Positions 54,671 to 64,000 of a DNA stretch of 64,000 bases are shown here, in pieces. The translations under genes and the position numbers were made by a program. Source of the DNA: Neonectria sp. B-13 (Eukaryota; Ascomycota; Sordariomycetes; Hypocreales; Nectriaceae); the NCBI GenBank assembly GCA_002682825.1, contig NOKP01000002.1, positions 2,945,063 through 3,009,062 of the forward strand, written 5' to 3'. Positions within the stretch are counted from its first letter, which is position 1. Each line of letters begins with the position of its first letter. The notes beneath the pieces are model-generated. The model made no database searches, was not told where the DNA came from, and saw nothing but the letters and a program-made list of their open reading frames with translations.

Positions 54671-56201
54671 CCTCCTGTCAGCGCCACTCCCCGAAGACCG
54701 GAATCTTGTGGCACTAGACCAGGATGCGGTCGATGCCGCCGTTGCAACGTCAGGTTGGCGGCTTACCTAGTGGCTGTCTGTGCGCCCGCGCATCTGCATC
54801 GTTTGCAACCTCGCATGTTGACTCGCTCCGTCAACTTTCCGGATTTCTCCTTTGCTCCCCCTCCTCCCTCCATTTCCTTTCCCCTCCCCTCCTCGTCTCA
54901 TCGAGCACTCGCCCCATCCCCGCGCCTCCGAGATAACATTGAGGCTCGGTCTCTCGATCGACAATGGACCCTTTGGATTGCAAAACCCACTGTGGAGGGG
55001 CTCAACCAACCGACCATTCCGGACGGGATGAATTAGATGGAAGCGGCGACTTTGGACCAAAACCAACGATATCACCCCGCTTATCTCGCGGCTCGCGTGT
55101 TGTTGCCTCGACGCGCAGGTCGACGATCTGCATGCTGCACGCATGGTTTCATGGGCTTTGTCAACGCCGATGCAGCCCCGTGCTAGCAGGAGCCGGGGGG
55201 TCGTTTTCTCATCTCTTCTCTTCGTCCGGCCCTAGTCTTGGACAGTGACCGCCGGCCACCAAACCTCCGACGACACCAACAAGCACCCGGAGCTATGTCG
55301 CACTCGCCCATTGCCTACATGCATAGCTCCCTCCCACCCACCGCCTTTTTGTCATTACGCCACCAGAATATGGTGACTAGCCCATGAAAGCACTCTGTCG
55401 GACAGGCCTTATCCCGCCGCATCCTGCGCATGGAACCCATCGTGTGTGCCTTTCCTTGCATCGAGCTGCCTCGTGCCCATTGATGGCCCTGTCTAGACTC
55501 TAGACCCCACTATCCACCACCAGCTCCCTCTCCTCCATCATCATGCATTTACCGAAGTCCGCTAACCGGGGCTTGCACTAGTTCCCGCTTTAAAAATGAC
55601 GGGGGTCAGCCATATGTTGTGGGGTCATTCAACGACGTCCCATCGACGCGGCTGGGCATCTGAGTCGGGCCATCTTCCTCTCTCAGGCTGGGCCAGTTCC
55701 ATGCTGATTCGAGTTTTGACTGTCAAAACAAAGCAATTGAGTGATGAAACCCATAAGTACGCTAGTTCCCGACATTAACCTTGGATTTCTATCCAAGTTC
55801 CACTTCTGGCACTCATTGGACACGAGACTCAACCATACTTGACTCATGTTCTGGGCTCTGACAACTGATTAGGTAGTAACTACGCGAACTCCGCCCACTG
55901 CAAAAATTGGACCGCTTATTATGTTCTCCTTACTTACATACGTGCCTCTACCGATAGTGCATACGCTATCAGGCCAGCCATATGACCCATGAGATGCTTT
56001 GCATCCAACCCCGCAGCAATTTACTGGTGATTTGCGGGGTCCCAGACTCCCGACCGTGGTTCAATGTTCTCAACGTCTCTTGATCCGACGTGGTTTGAAT
56101 CTGCACATCATTCAGGAATTTGCAGGGCGATCCAAACAGCCTGTGTCTCCTATCTCTTCTCGTCGCCTTAGAGTCGTCATGGTGCATCATATCATCACCA
56201 G

Positions 56202-56289
56202 CCTGTTGTTATGCAGCACACACTGATCACGGAATCGCAGCCTTTCCTGTTGTTATGCAGCACACACGGATCACAGTATCGCAGCCTTT
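56202..56289. repeat. 44-bp tandem duplication
   Basis: Copies at 56202-56245 and 56246-56289 are adjacent and differ at three of 44 positions. Each starts CCTGTTGTTATGCAGCACAC and ends TCGCAGCCTTT. Non-coding; a local duplication of moderate age. Confidence 0.9.
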
Positions 56290-57227
56290 CATGCGAGCCA
56301 GTCAAAGCCTACCTTAGGTTCCATCTAATGGAACGCTGACTTTTCCCGGGTTCAATAGTTGTAGCCCCCAGGTGATATCGCACGAGGTATGGGCTTCAGG
56401 CAACTTCCGAGGACTCTGCGCTCTCTTACTGTCCCTCATTCTTGATATCGTGCAGTTCCTATCACTCATTGGCCTCGCTGTTTCCTACGGGATAGTCAGA
56501 CGGCACTCCTTTGTTGGAGTGGCTGCTCGCGCCTGCTTGTTCGGATGATTCTACCACAAGCTGAAGCCTGGCCCTGGCTAGCTCCGTCGGGAAGCCTAGC
56601 CAGTTCTCAACCGGGCTGGCTAATGCACAGCTTGCCTGACTCGAGCCTAATCCAGGCAACGGAGGCTCGGTGATTTGCACTTACGATTCATCACCCAAGG
56701 GCCGGGGTTCTAAATAAGCGCCTCATATCGTCTCACCTTATCTGCACAGGTAACATGGAAACGCCATGATTGACATGCAGTCGCACCTTGACTCGATTGA
56801 AGGCCAATTGTAACCCGTTCGTGCTCAATTTGCATATGCGCCTATGAAACCAACCCATGGTCGATAGATGCGATGCAATGTGCTTCGTCACACCCTCTAA
56901 CGTGCATCTTGGAGCCTCTTTATGCAGTCCTCGAGGTGGCGATCAGGTCTGGGCTTCGTTCCTCGCCAATGTAACCTGCCTTATCACTGACATGTGCTCG
57001 GCATCGCCCTTCAAATCAGCATGTCTCGTTACTGCTCTTACATTTCAGGCTACGCAGGACATGCGAGTGTATGGGCTGGATGCAAGTGATAGCCTAAGCC
57101 GAACCGTGCGTGGCTTGCGAGTATTGATTCATTTGTTGATAGGATCACTTTCCGACTGGGCCGGATGAGGCTATGTCTAGACACCGGGATCTGTAAGCTC
57201 ATCACGCAACCGCGAATGTGCAACCCA

Positions 57228-58057
57228 TCACTCAACCCCCATCTCCCGTAACATCGCCTTATACTTCTCCGCCTCCTCCAGCATCTCCTCCTCGCCCCTC
57301 GGGTGCCGATCCTCATCGTCCACCCGCGGCAAGCCGCCGCCGGGCTTAGGCCGCCGGCGCATCTCGCGATCCCACAGCGCCCCGCCCACGTTTCCATCCT
57401 CGCCGGCCATCTTGACGTAGACGACATCGGGAGTGCCCAGGTCGCCGTCCTGGCGCGGGATGACGTGCACGTGGACGTGCGGAACGGTCTGGCCGGCAGC
57501 CGCGCCGTCCTGCACCGCCACCGAGAAGCTGCCGGCGTCCGGGACGGGGCGCGGGAAGTAGGCGCGCGCCAGGAGCCGCTGCGTCAGCTGCACCGTCATA
57601 AAGAGGTCCGCCGTCTCCTCCGGCGTCAGATCGGTGATGCGCTGGTGCGGCGCGTGCGGGCAGACGAGGATGTGGCCCGGGATGAGCGGCTTGAGGTTGA
57701 CGAGGGCGAAGGAGTAAGGAGTTGTGAGGAATACCTAGGGATGGGTCAGTGACTTGGGCAGCGAGAAAGGCGGCTATGGCGAGATGAGAGGGCTTGAGAT
57801 GAGTGGTGAGTGGTGAGTGGTGAGTGATGACTACAGACACGTAGTTGGGAGGTAACACAGTCTCTGTAGCTCACCGACCCAATTGAGCAGCCGATATTGC
57901 ATTCATCAACACAAAACCAGACACTCACCTGTTTTGTCACCTCAAAAGGCCCAAACTTGATGGTCCTCCCGCCCGTACCCGTGGAAGTCATGATGCCTCT
58001 CACGCTGCGGCCTGCTGCGAAAAACGACGTCGATGTCCACACCCTCAACGCGAGCAT
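57228..58057 (-). CDS. HIT-family bis(5'-adenosyl)-triphosphatase (Fhit/Hnt2)
   Basis: Exons 58057-57929 and 57734-57228 give 211 residues. After IKFGPFEVTKQ the intron joins to VFLTTPYSFALVNLKPLIPG, then HILVCPHAPHQRITDLTPEE, the classic Fhit core. The histidine triad HVHVHV at about 129-134 has His131 as predicted nucleophile, preceded by VQDGAAAGQTVP. The enzyme cleaves Ap3A to AMP and ADP. The first ATG adds a 22-residue arginine-containing, non-acidic extension (MLALRVWTSTSFFAAGRSVR...) that looks like a mitochondrial presequence; the internal ATG at 57991-57989 would give a 189-residue cytosolic form. The intron is 194 bases, unusually long here, and holds GAGTGGT repeats at 57801-57828. 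Confidence 0.92.
57801..57828. repeat. 7-bp tandem repeat in the HIT-gene intron
   Basis: GAGTGGT three times and then GAGTGAT. On the transcribed strand this is an ACTCACC-type tract between donor and acceptor. It may explain the enlarged intron. Confidence 0.85.
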
Positions 58058-58548
58058 GCTCCGATGGCGAGACCCAGCAGCTCCTCAAACCTTCAAGCAG
58101 CCCGTTACGGCTTCGCGGGCTTCAATTGAGTGGACGTTCGTTGCGGTGTCGGCGCTGCGAGAGCAGGATGTGATGGAGCAGTGAGTTTCGGGTGGGAGGC
58201 TGCCGCTGATGTCATGTTTCAAGCGCATCCGGGAGCGTCCCCACCCAAAAGATATAGGGTGGGCTTCCGTCGCAACGGCATCATCTGATTAAACAAGCTG
58301 CAGCAATTATTCCTTTACTCTATGATTGATTGATCATGTTTATAGCAGAGACCATCCAATGCTTAGATCACATGCAACCTAAATACCCGCCTCGTCTTGA
58401 AATTTACTTAGAAATGTGCACTGAGTCCTGTATATTGATTCCCATGTGCGTCCGAAATCACGTTTCGCCTACCCTGTAACTCCAATAGGTACCGATTATC
58501 AGGAACGCAACCTCCTCTTCCGTATATACCCCTCAACGTAACTTTTTA
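58058..58548. other. HIT-gene promoter / MFS transporter 3' region
   Basis: 491 bases between two minus-strand genes. No gene or clear motif seen. Confidence 0.5.
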
Positions 58549-60487
58549 CTAAAATCGAACTTGATCTTCTCCATCGATAAGAATCAATCCGGGATTCAGT
58601 GGTTCTTCCTCCTCCTCGGGCTCTTCTTCCCAACGAACTGCAAAGTTGGATCAGCATGAGACAATAAATCATTGCGACAGGAAACTTACCATGAGGTTTC
58701 AAGAAGAAGCTGGCTGCCAGGGCGAAGACAAAAGTTGCTGTCAGCAGTACAAAGATGGCCTGGGGAAAGACCGCGACCGTCGCGGCATACAGCCCGTTGA
58801 ACAAAACGGGACCAACCACTCTGGCCAGGGCGTGAAGCATACCAACGGCGCCCAAAATCTGCCCCACGCGTTCCGATGGTACATGCTTGGTAATAATAGC
58901 CTGGCTAGTAGCACCGCCGAGCCCGCCGATAGCCGTGATCATACCACAGGCAAAGAAGACACCGTCCGACCGCGCCAGGGAGTATCCAACAGATCCCAAG
59001 ATGTCGGATATCACAGCAGCCCGGAGCACCCATACGTCGAGGCGGTCCGCACCGACGTGGGTTTCTGCTGGTGGTAGACCAGTCCTGCTCCTTCGCGCGG
59101 CCGGACGCGTGCGCCCAAAGTAGTTGATGATGGGGAAGATGCCCAAGAGCACCACTACCCGGACCATGGACAAAGCAGATACAAACTTGGAGCTCTCGAA
59201 AGTGCCCCATTGGAAGGTAGATCCGCTGTATAGGATGATGACGGCGCCCGCGGATATGGAGGATCCCAAGATGATGGTGTCATTGATGGCCAGGGCTACC
59301 AGGTTGCGTCGAAGCGCGGGCGACGTGCCTGGACCCCGAGGCCAGAGAATCTTCAGAGGCGCGAATGGGTTGACGGTCTGGATAGTGGCTAGCCAAGACG
59401 TCGCTCCAACCTGGGCCCGCATCTCCTGTTCCTTTTCCCATTTCTCCCGGGCAACCAGTTGCTTCTGCTTGGAGAGTGACTCAGGGACGATGAATGCGAC
59501 AACCAAGATGAACACAATGTGGCATCCTAAGACGACATAGAAGATGGAAAGAAGGCTGCCCGTCCACTTGACAAAGTACCCCGCCAGGAGAGGACCGAAC
59601 GCCAGCCCGGAGAACAAGCATGCGTGTAGGCGGCCCATCCACACTGCGCGCTTCGAGGGCGGCGTACAGTCACTCGCGTACGACTGACTCATCATGCTTC
59701 CGGCCGTGAAGGAGCCTGTCATGCCGTCGAAGATACTGCCGAGAAGCAGCCACCGATAGTTGATGGTATTCGGGTACCGAGCGACCAAGATAGTGATGAA
59801 CTCGGCACACACTCCACCGACCGATGCCAGGGCCAGGAGGCGCGTTCGGCCGTACCTATCAGACAGGTGACCTATGCGCGGTGCGACAACGGCACTCAGG
59901 AGTCCGGTGATCAGGTTCATGACCAGGATGAAGGCTGCTACGTTCCTCTGTACCTCGGGGATCGAGCATTGCGGGTTACCACTTCCCAGCAGCACGGGGT
60001 GGAAGACAATGTCTGGATTCTGGATCTTCTGGTCGGCAAAGTATTGCTTACAGACGAGGTCGAGGATCCTATTTTCAGCCTTACGGTCAGCAATGCATCT
60101 GATGGTGCTCCGGCGGGAGCGGTGATTGGAAGGGAAATGCTGACAAGTTCAACCTCGGCACCATAACACCGCCAAAGGCGAGAGTAAAGATTCCAAAGGG
60201 CCCTAGCAACCAGAAGACCTAGGTATGCGGTCAGAACTGAGATGCGGATAGAGTGCGGCGACGGGCGTGCACACGGAAGGTCTGCGCCACCACGGCAAGC
60301 CCTCAAAGTCTTTATAGCCATCCCAGCCGCCCTCGGCAGCATTTGCGCCGTCCTCGACATAAGCCTCCGGGTGGTCGTTATTCAACAGGCGGGTGGTCTC
60401 GGTGTCTTCGGTGGTGGGGTTCGCCGTCGCAAAGGCCGTTGAAGTGGCCGTCGCGGAGTTGCCGCTGGCGCGTTTCGCTCTCGCCAT
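58549..60487 (-). CDS. MFS transporter (second), substrate unknown
   Basis: Four exons: 60487-60275, 60218-60145, 60068-58690, 58637-58549; product 584 residues. The hydrophilic N terminus has TEDTETTRLLNND, a possible vacuolar-type acidic di-leucine sorting signal. Span 1 (VFWLLGPFGIFTLAFGG) comes from the small second exon. Motif A reads GHLSDRYGRTRLLAL. After span 6 there is a long cytosolic loop (KQKQLVAREKWEKEQEMRAQ), and the second half carries a basic insert (RTRPAARRSRTGLPP). Without the last intron the frame would end in an unrelated basic tail. With it the protein ends in an acidic tail, VRWEEEPEEEEEPLNP and then DGEDQVRF, which I prefer. Intron 2 has a GTCAGC donor. Confidence 0.88.
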
Positions 60488-62037
60488 GGTGGACTAGATG
60501 CGCGCACAAGATTTACGCACGCGCGAGTACGATAACGAGTCTTTGGGATCGATGAAACAGACAACAGGCGTAGAGGGATGCACGCGCAGGGCAGGTCGGC
60601 CGTCGGGGGGGCGATGTCGGCAAGCGAGGAAGCTATCGCATGGCACTTCGAATATCTGGGATAGGTTGCGACCAGAATCAAGGAAGAGTTAGGCTCAAGG
60701 AAAAAGGCCTCGCAAATGCCATGTCTCAGGGAAAGGGGAATGTACTACGTATGTAAACTCGGGGAGAGAGGCGAAACATGGACGGGAAGCGAGGATCTGG
60801 ATTATTAATGGAACAGGGAAGCGAAGTGGACTTGAAGATGCGTTGAGTTGGCGTTGGCTATGCTGCTGGTGGAGTCGAGCTACCCAGACCCAGCCAAGCG
60901 CAAGGTGCCCGCTACGTAGTAGACTGCTACAGGGCCGGGGTTCACGACTCGGATTCCGGAGGGGGCGGGCCCGCGGTCGGTGTCTTGCATCCATCTCCGC
61001 TCCGGACGAATAGTCTACAGGGTAAGCCTACTTCGTGGACGAATACACTCACTGGCCTGCTGTCAGCGCGCATCCTTATTAGTCTTCTGCCCCTTTGCTC
61101 ATAATCTCAAACTCGAGATCCAAACATCCCTGATCCGAATAAGCAGGCAGTGAGGTGGGTTGCCAGCGAACAGATGGATGACGTACTCCACTGTGCTGCC
61201 CACCGAAACACCTTGGCGATTAGTCTATCATGCAGCCACTTGTGCCATGCCCTCACTGGACCTACATACGAACTAGGCTTGCTCACTGATAAGCTCGGTT
61301 GGCAAGGAGGAGATTCCGAGAATCCAAGCGTTCTGGAATTGCCATTGACTGGCCGGATATCTTTGGCCAACCCAACCGTCGGGGTTCGGTACCTTGATAA
61401 AGCCGCCCATCCGCAACTGCCGAGCAACCACTACGTTGGTTTATCGTCAATCATCATCATCGATCAGGTAGTTGACATGAACGGGATTCGTAACCATGCT
61501 GTGCTCCCCCAAATATGAGACGGCCAGTACGGCTTTTCTCCCCCCATTGGTGTTGAGCGGGAGGATATGTCAACGCCCACCTTGACATCCTCCTGAAGCG
61601 TTTGGATGTTCGGGTTGTGGACGCAATGTGAGACTGCTAAGGCATGCCAGATGACGACGAAGTGTTCTCAGATGAGGGGAAAATAGTCACCCTCTTGTGA
61701 CCCTATTTGCTATTTGCCTACCTACTGAGGCCGAGAAAAAGCAAATATCTTAGCCTTCAAGGATAACCATTTATAACGATGCCATGATACAGTTATATTT
61801 TAGCTTGTAAGACGCTGTAGCGCCCTGGTTTCCTGGTTGGGTCAAAGCTTGGGGGGTCACGCACCCGGCCCGCCGTTTAGCCAATCAGCAGCCCAAAAAA
61901 CATGACTCAGCATATTCTGCCTCAAGCTCTTCGTCACGTCTAAGCCTGCATATTTTCAGGAAGGCGTGTTTTGAAGCCGTGGACAGACTCGATCGCATCC
62001 AACGCTACGCCAGCGCGACCCAAAAACCACCGTCACG
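60488..62037. other. Divergent intergenic region, MFS / CEF1
   Basis: About 1.55 kb with no supportable gene. The 61,700-61,800 part is AT-rich. It must hold both promoters. Confidence 0.55.
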
Positions 62038-64000
62038 ATGCCCGTCGTCAAGGGAGGAGTCTGGACAAACATCGAGGATGAAATCCTCAAGGCCTCCGTC
62101 TCCAAGTATGGCCTCAACCAATGGGCGCGCGTCTCCTCGCTGCTCGCTCGCAAGACCCCCAAGCAGTGCAAGGCGCGATGGAGCGAATGGCTCGACCCCA
62201 GCATCAAGAAGATCGAGTGGAGCAAGGAGGAGGATGAGAAGCTGCTGCACCTCGCCAAGATCATGCCCACCCAGTGGCGCACCATCGCCCCTATTGTCGG
62301 CCGAACCGCGAACCAGTGCCTCGAGCGATACCAGAAGCTCCTTGACGAAGCCGAGTCGCGAGAGTCATCCAGCCTTGGCCTCACCGGCCCCGATGGCGGC
62401 GAGACCCAGGCGCCCAGCGCCGACGATGTGAGAAGGCTGCGCCCCGGTGAGCTCGATCCAGACCCCGAGACCAAGCCCGCCAGACCCGACACCATCGATC
62501 TCGACGAGGACGAAAAGGAGATGCTGAGCGAGGCTCGCGCTCGCTTGGCGAACACTCAGGGAAAGAAGGCGAAGCGAAAGGCGCGAGAGCGCCAGCAGGA
62601 GGAGTCGCGCCGTCTAGCTGCTCTGCAGAAGCGGAGAGAGCTGAAGACGGCTGGCATCAACGTGAAGGTCACGACGCGGAAGAAGGGCGAGATGGACTAC
62701 AACGCGGACATTCCTTTTGAGAAGAGGGCCTTGACTGGTTTCTACGACACCTCGGAAGAGCTGGTGCAGAATGAGGCTCAACGGGACGCCTTCGACCCCC
62801 GCAAGCAGCAGCTCGCCAACAAGCGCAAGGGTGAGGGCGAGGAGGATAACGGCCGAAAGCGACAGAAAAACGACAAGGACGGCGCGTCAGAGTCAACCAA
62901 GGCGGCTCTGAAGGCCGGCCAGTTGCAGAAGATCCGTGAGGCTGAGCAGAGCAGCAAACGACGCTCCTTGGTTATGCCAGCGCCGCAGGTCAGCGAGGGA
63001 GAGCTGGAGGATATCGTCAAGATGGGCAAGATGGGCGAGGCCGCCAACATTCGAGCCAGAGAAAGCGAGAACGATGCCACCCGCGGACTCGTCAGCACGT
63101 ATTCGACCCTCAACTCGAATGCTCCCATCCGGACGCCGAAAGCCCCCGAACAAGACGATCACATCGCCAACGAGATTCGGAACATCCGAGCGCTCAACGA
63201 TACCCAGTCGGCCTTGTTGGGAGGCGAAAATACTCCTCTTCACCAGGGAGCTGCCTCGACAGGTTTCGATGGCATTACTCCTCGGAAGCAGACCATGGCA
63301 ACACCAAACCCAATGGCCACCCCCCTGAGGGGAGCCAACGGTGCCGGTGCAACGCCCCGCCAGCCGGGACAGACGCCAATGCGGACACCCCGAGATACCC
63401 TCGCACTGAACCAGGACGACAACATGTCAATGGTTTCAGCAACCCCCCGAGATATCAAGATGCGAGACCTCGCGATGCGGAACCAGCTGCGATCTGGTCT
63501 CTCGTCGCTCCCCAAGCCAAAAGACGTCGAATGGGAGTTTGATATCCCCGATGAACAGAGGGAAGCGATGCTGCTTGAGGATGCGGTCGAGGAGGATGCC
63601 GAGGAGCGTGATCGCCGAGAGCGCGAGAGACGAGAAGCTGAAGAAGCCATCGAGTTCCGACGGCGAACTCAAGTCATGCAACGCAGCCTCCCGCGACCAG
63701 CGGTTGTCGACGTGGCTGAATTACTAGAGAAGGCCAATGCGCTGACCAACGCCGCCGAAGCTCTCATCGCCAAAGAGTCGGCGGCCCTCATGGCTAACGA
63801 TGCGATGAAATGGCCCCTACCCGGCGCGCAAGTCAAGGGTGCGCCCAAGATTCTCCCTCAGCTCGACGACGATTCCCTTGCGGAGGCTCGCCTTTTGATT
63901 CTGTCGGAGACGAAGCCCCTGCCTAGTCTAGAGCATATCCAATCTGCCTTTGAGGCCCGCGCGAGCAGCTCACTACTCCTGGGCCTGGGCTGTTACAACG
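62038..64000 (+). CDS. CEF1: Pre-mRNA splicing factor Cef1/Cdc5 (3' end outside window)
   Basis: The frame is open from the ATG at 62038 to the window edge, 654 codons with no intron. Two Myb repeats lie at about 6-54 ([20 protein letters not shown], then [16 protein letters not shown]) and 60-104 ([17 protein letters not shown], then [16 protein letters not shown]). The basic helix [20 protein letters not shown] and the [17 protein letters not shown] motif follow. A region of T-P repeats ([15 protein letters not shown]) comes next, then [14 protein letters not shown]. Cef1/Cdc5 is a core NineTeen-complex scaffold next to the spliceosome active site. The usual family length is about 800 residues, so roughly the last fifth is missing because of the window edge. 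Confidence 0.97.
   Translation, partial: MPVVKGGVWTNIEDEILKASVSKYGLNQWARVSSLLARKTPKQCKARWSEWLDPSIKKIEWSKEEDEKLLHLAKIMPTQWRTIAPIVGRTANQCLERYQKLLDEAESRESSSLGLTGPDGGETQAPSADDVRRLRPGELDPDPETKPARPDTIDLDEDEKEMLSEARARLANTQGKKAKRKARERQQEESRRLAALQKRRELKTAGINVKVTTRKKGEMDYNADIPFEKRALTGFYDTSEELVQNEAQRDAFDPRKQQLANKRKGEGEEDNGRKRQKNDKDGASESTKAALKAGQLQKIREAEQSSKRRSLVMPAPQVSEGELEDIVKMGKMGEAANIRARESENDATRGLVSTYSTLNSNAPIRTPKAPEQDDHIANEIRNIRALNDTQSALLGGENTPLHQGAASTGFDGITPRKQTMATPNPMATPLRGANGAGATPRQPGQTPMRTPRDTLALNQDDNMSMVSATPRDIKMRDLAMRNQLRSGLSSLPKPKDVEWEFDIPDEQREAMLLEDAVEEDAEERDRRERERREAEEAIEFRRRTQVMQRSLPRPAVVDVAELLEKANALTNAAEALIAKESAALMANDAMKWPLPGAQVKGAPKILPQLDDDSLAEARLLILSETKPLPSLEHIQSAFEARASSSLLLGLGCYN

Larger units (their letters stand above)
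52604..57227. other. 4.6 kb intergenic region
   Basis: The longest gap in the window. I see no convincing gene, only short frames with no domain and no good exon chain. It contains a palindromic ACTGTACATAGTACAGT at 54654-54670 and a 44-bp tandem duplication at 56202-56289. Confidence 0.5.

Noticed and set aside
50874..60487. A secondary-metabolite or transport cluster formed by the two MFS genes
   Set aside because: No biosynthetic enzyme lies nearby; the genes between and around are housekeeping.
1..64000. Phage, CRISPR, toxin-antitoxin or other prokaryotic-style systems
   Set aside because: The window is eukaryotic nuclear DNA with spliceosomal introns and shows no such repeats or genes.

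Overview
This is a nuclear chromosome segment from a filamentous ascomycete (Pezizomycotina, most likely a sordariomycete; I cannot name the genus). The evidence is short 49-76 nt spliceosomal introns with GT..AG ends and CTAAC-type branch sites, GC-rich coding sequence, one gene per transcript, and filamentous-fungal family members such as an Xbp1-type APSES regulator, a TRPY channel and a DUF6546-like F-box protein. There is no operon, CRISPR array, convincing tRNA or rRNA gene, or intact transposon.

Layout. 1-3522: end of a gamma-tubulin complex component (GCP6-like), then the DASH subunit ASK1. 3931-4308 (-): small Lys/Ser-rich protein of unknown function. 6190-9748 (+): BMS1, the ribosome-biogenesis GTPase. 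10569-11959 (-): reticulon RTN1. 14757-18597 (-): Gyp5-type Rab GAP with TBC domain. 18598-21649: AT-rich gap with a probable gene relic. 21650-23227 (+): F-box-like protein. 26068-29806 (+): YVC1 (TRPY) vacuolar calcium channel. 30258-30524 (-): small two-exon single-membrane-span protein. 32797-35466 (+): large conserved fungal protein of unknown function. 35882-36931 (-): TAP42. 37463-42814 (-): TOP2. 46905-48534 (+): Xbp1-like APSES factor. 48819-50084 (-): CNS1 co-chaperone. 50874-52603 (-): MFS transporter. 57228-58057 (-): HIT-family dinucleoside polyphosphate hydrolase (Fhit/Hnt2). 58549-60487 (-): second MFS transporter. 62038 to the edge (+): CEF1/CDC5 splicing factor.

Most genes are core housekeeping: spindle and kinetochore (GCP6-like, ASK1), chromosome topology (TOP2), ribosome assembly (BMS1), splicing (CEF1), TOR/PP2A signalling (TAP42), Hsp90 folding (CNS1), ER shape and Rab traffic (RTN1, Gyp5-like). 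They do not form a pathway cluster; neighbours are mostly convergent or divergent pairs. Four gaps of 2.8-4.6 kb carry no gene I can support.

I did not find a clear new biological system. The best leads are a stop-to-ATG reinitiation layout in the RTN1 leader, stop-free in-frame introns inside the Xbp1-like DNA-binding domain, alternative N termini for TOP2 and the HIT hydrolase, a small membrane-protein gene easily missed by ORF calling, and a decayed reading frame in the AT-rich gap. Exon joins were worked out by hand; in each multi-exon gene the total coding length is a multiple of three.
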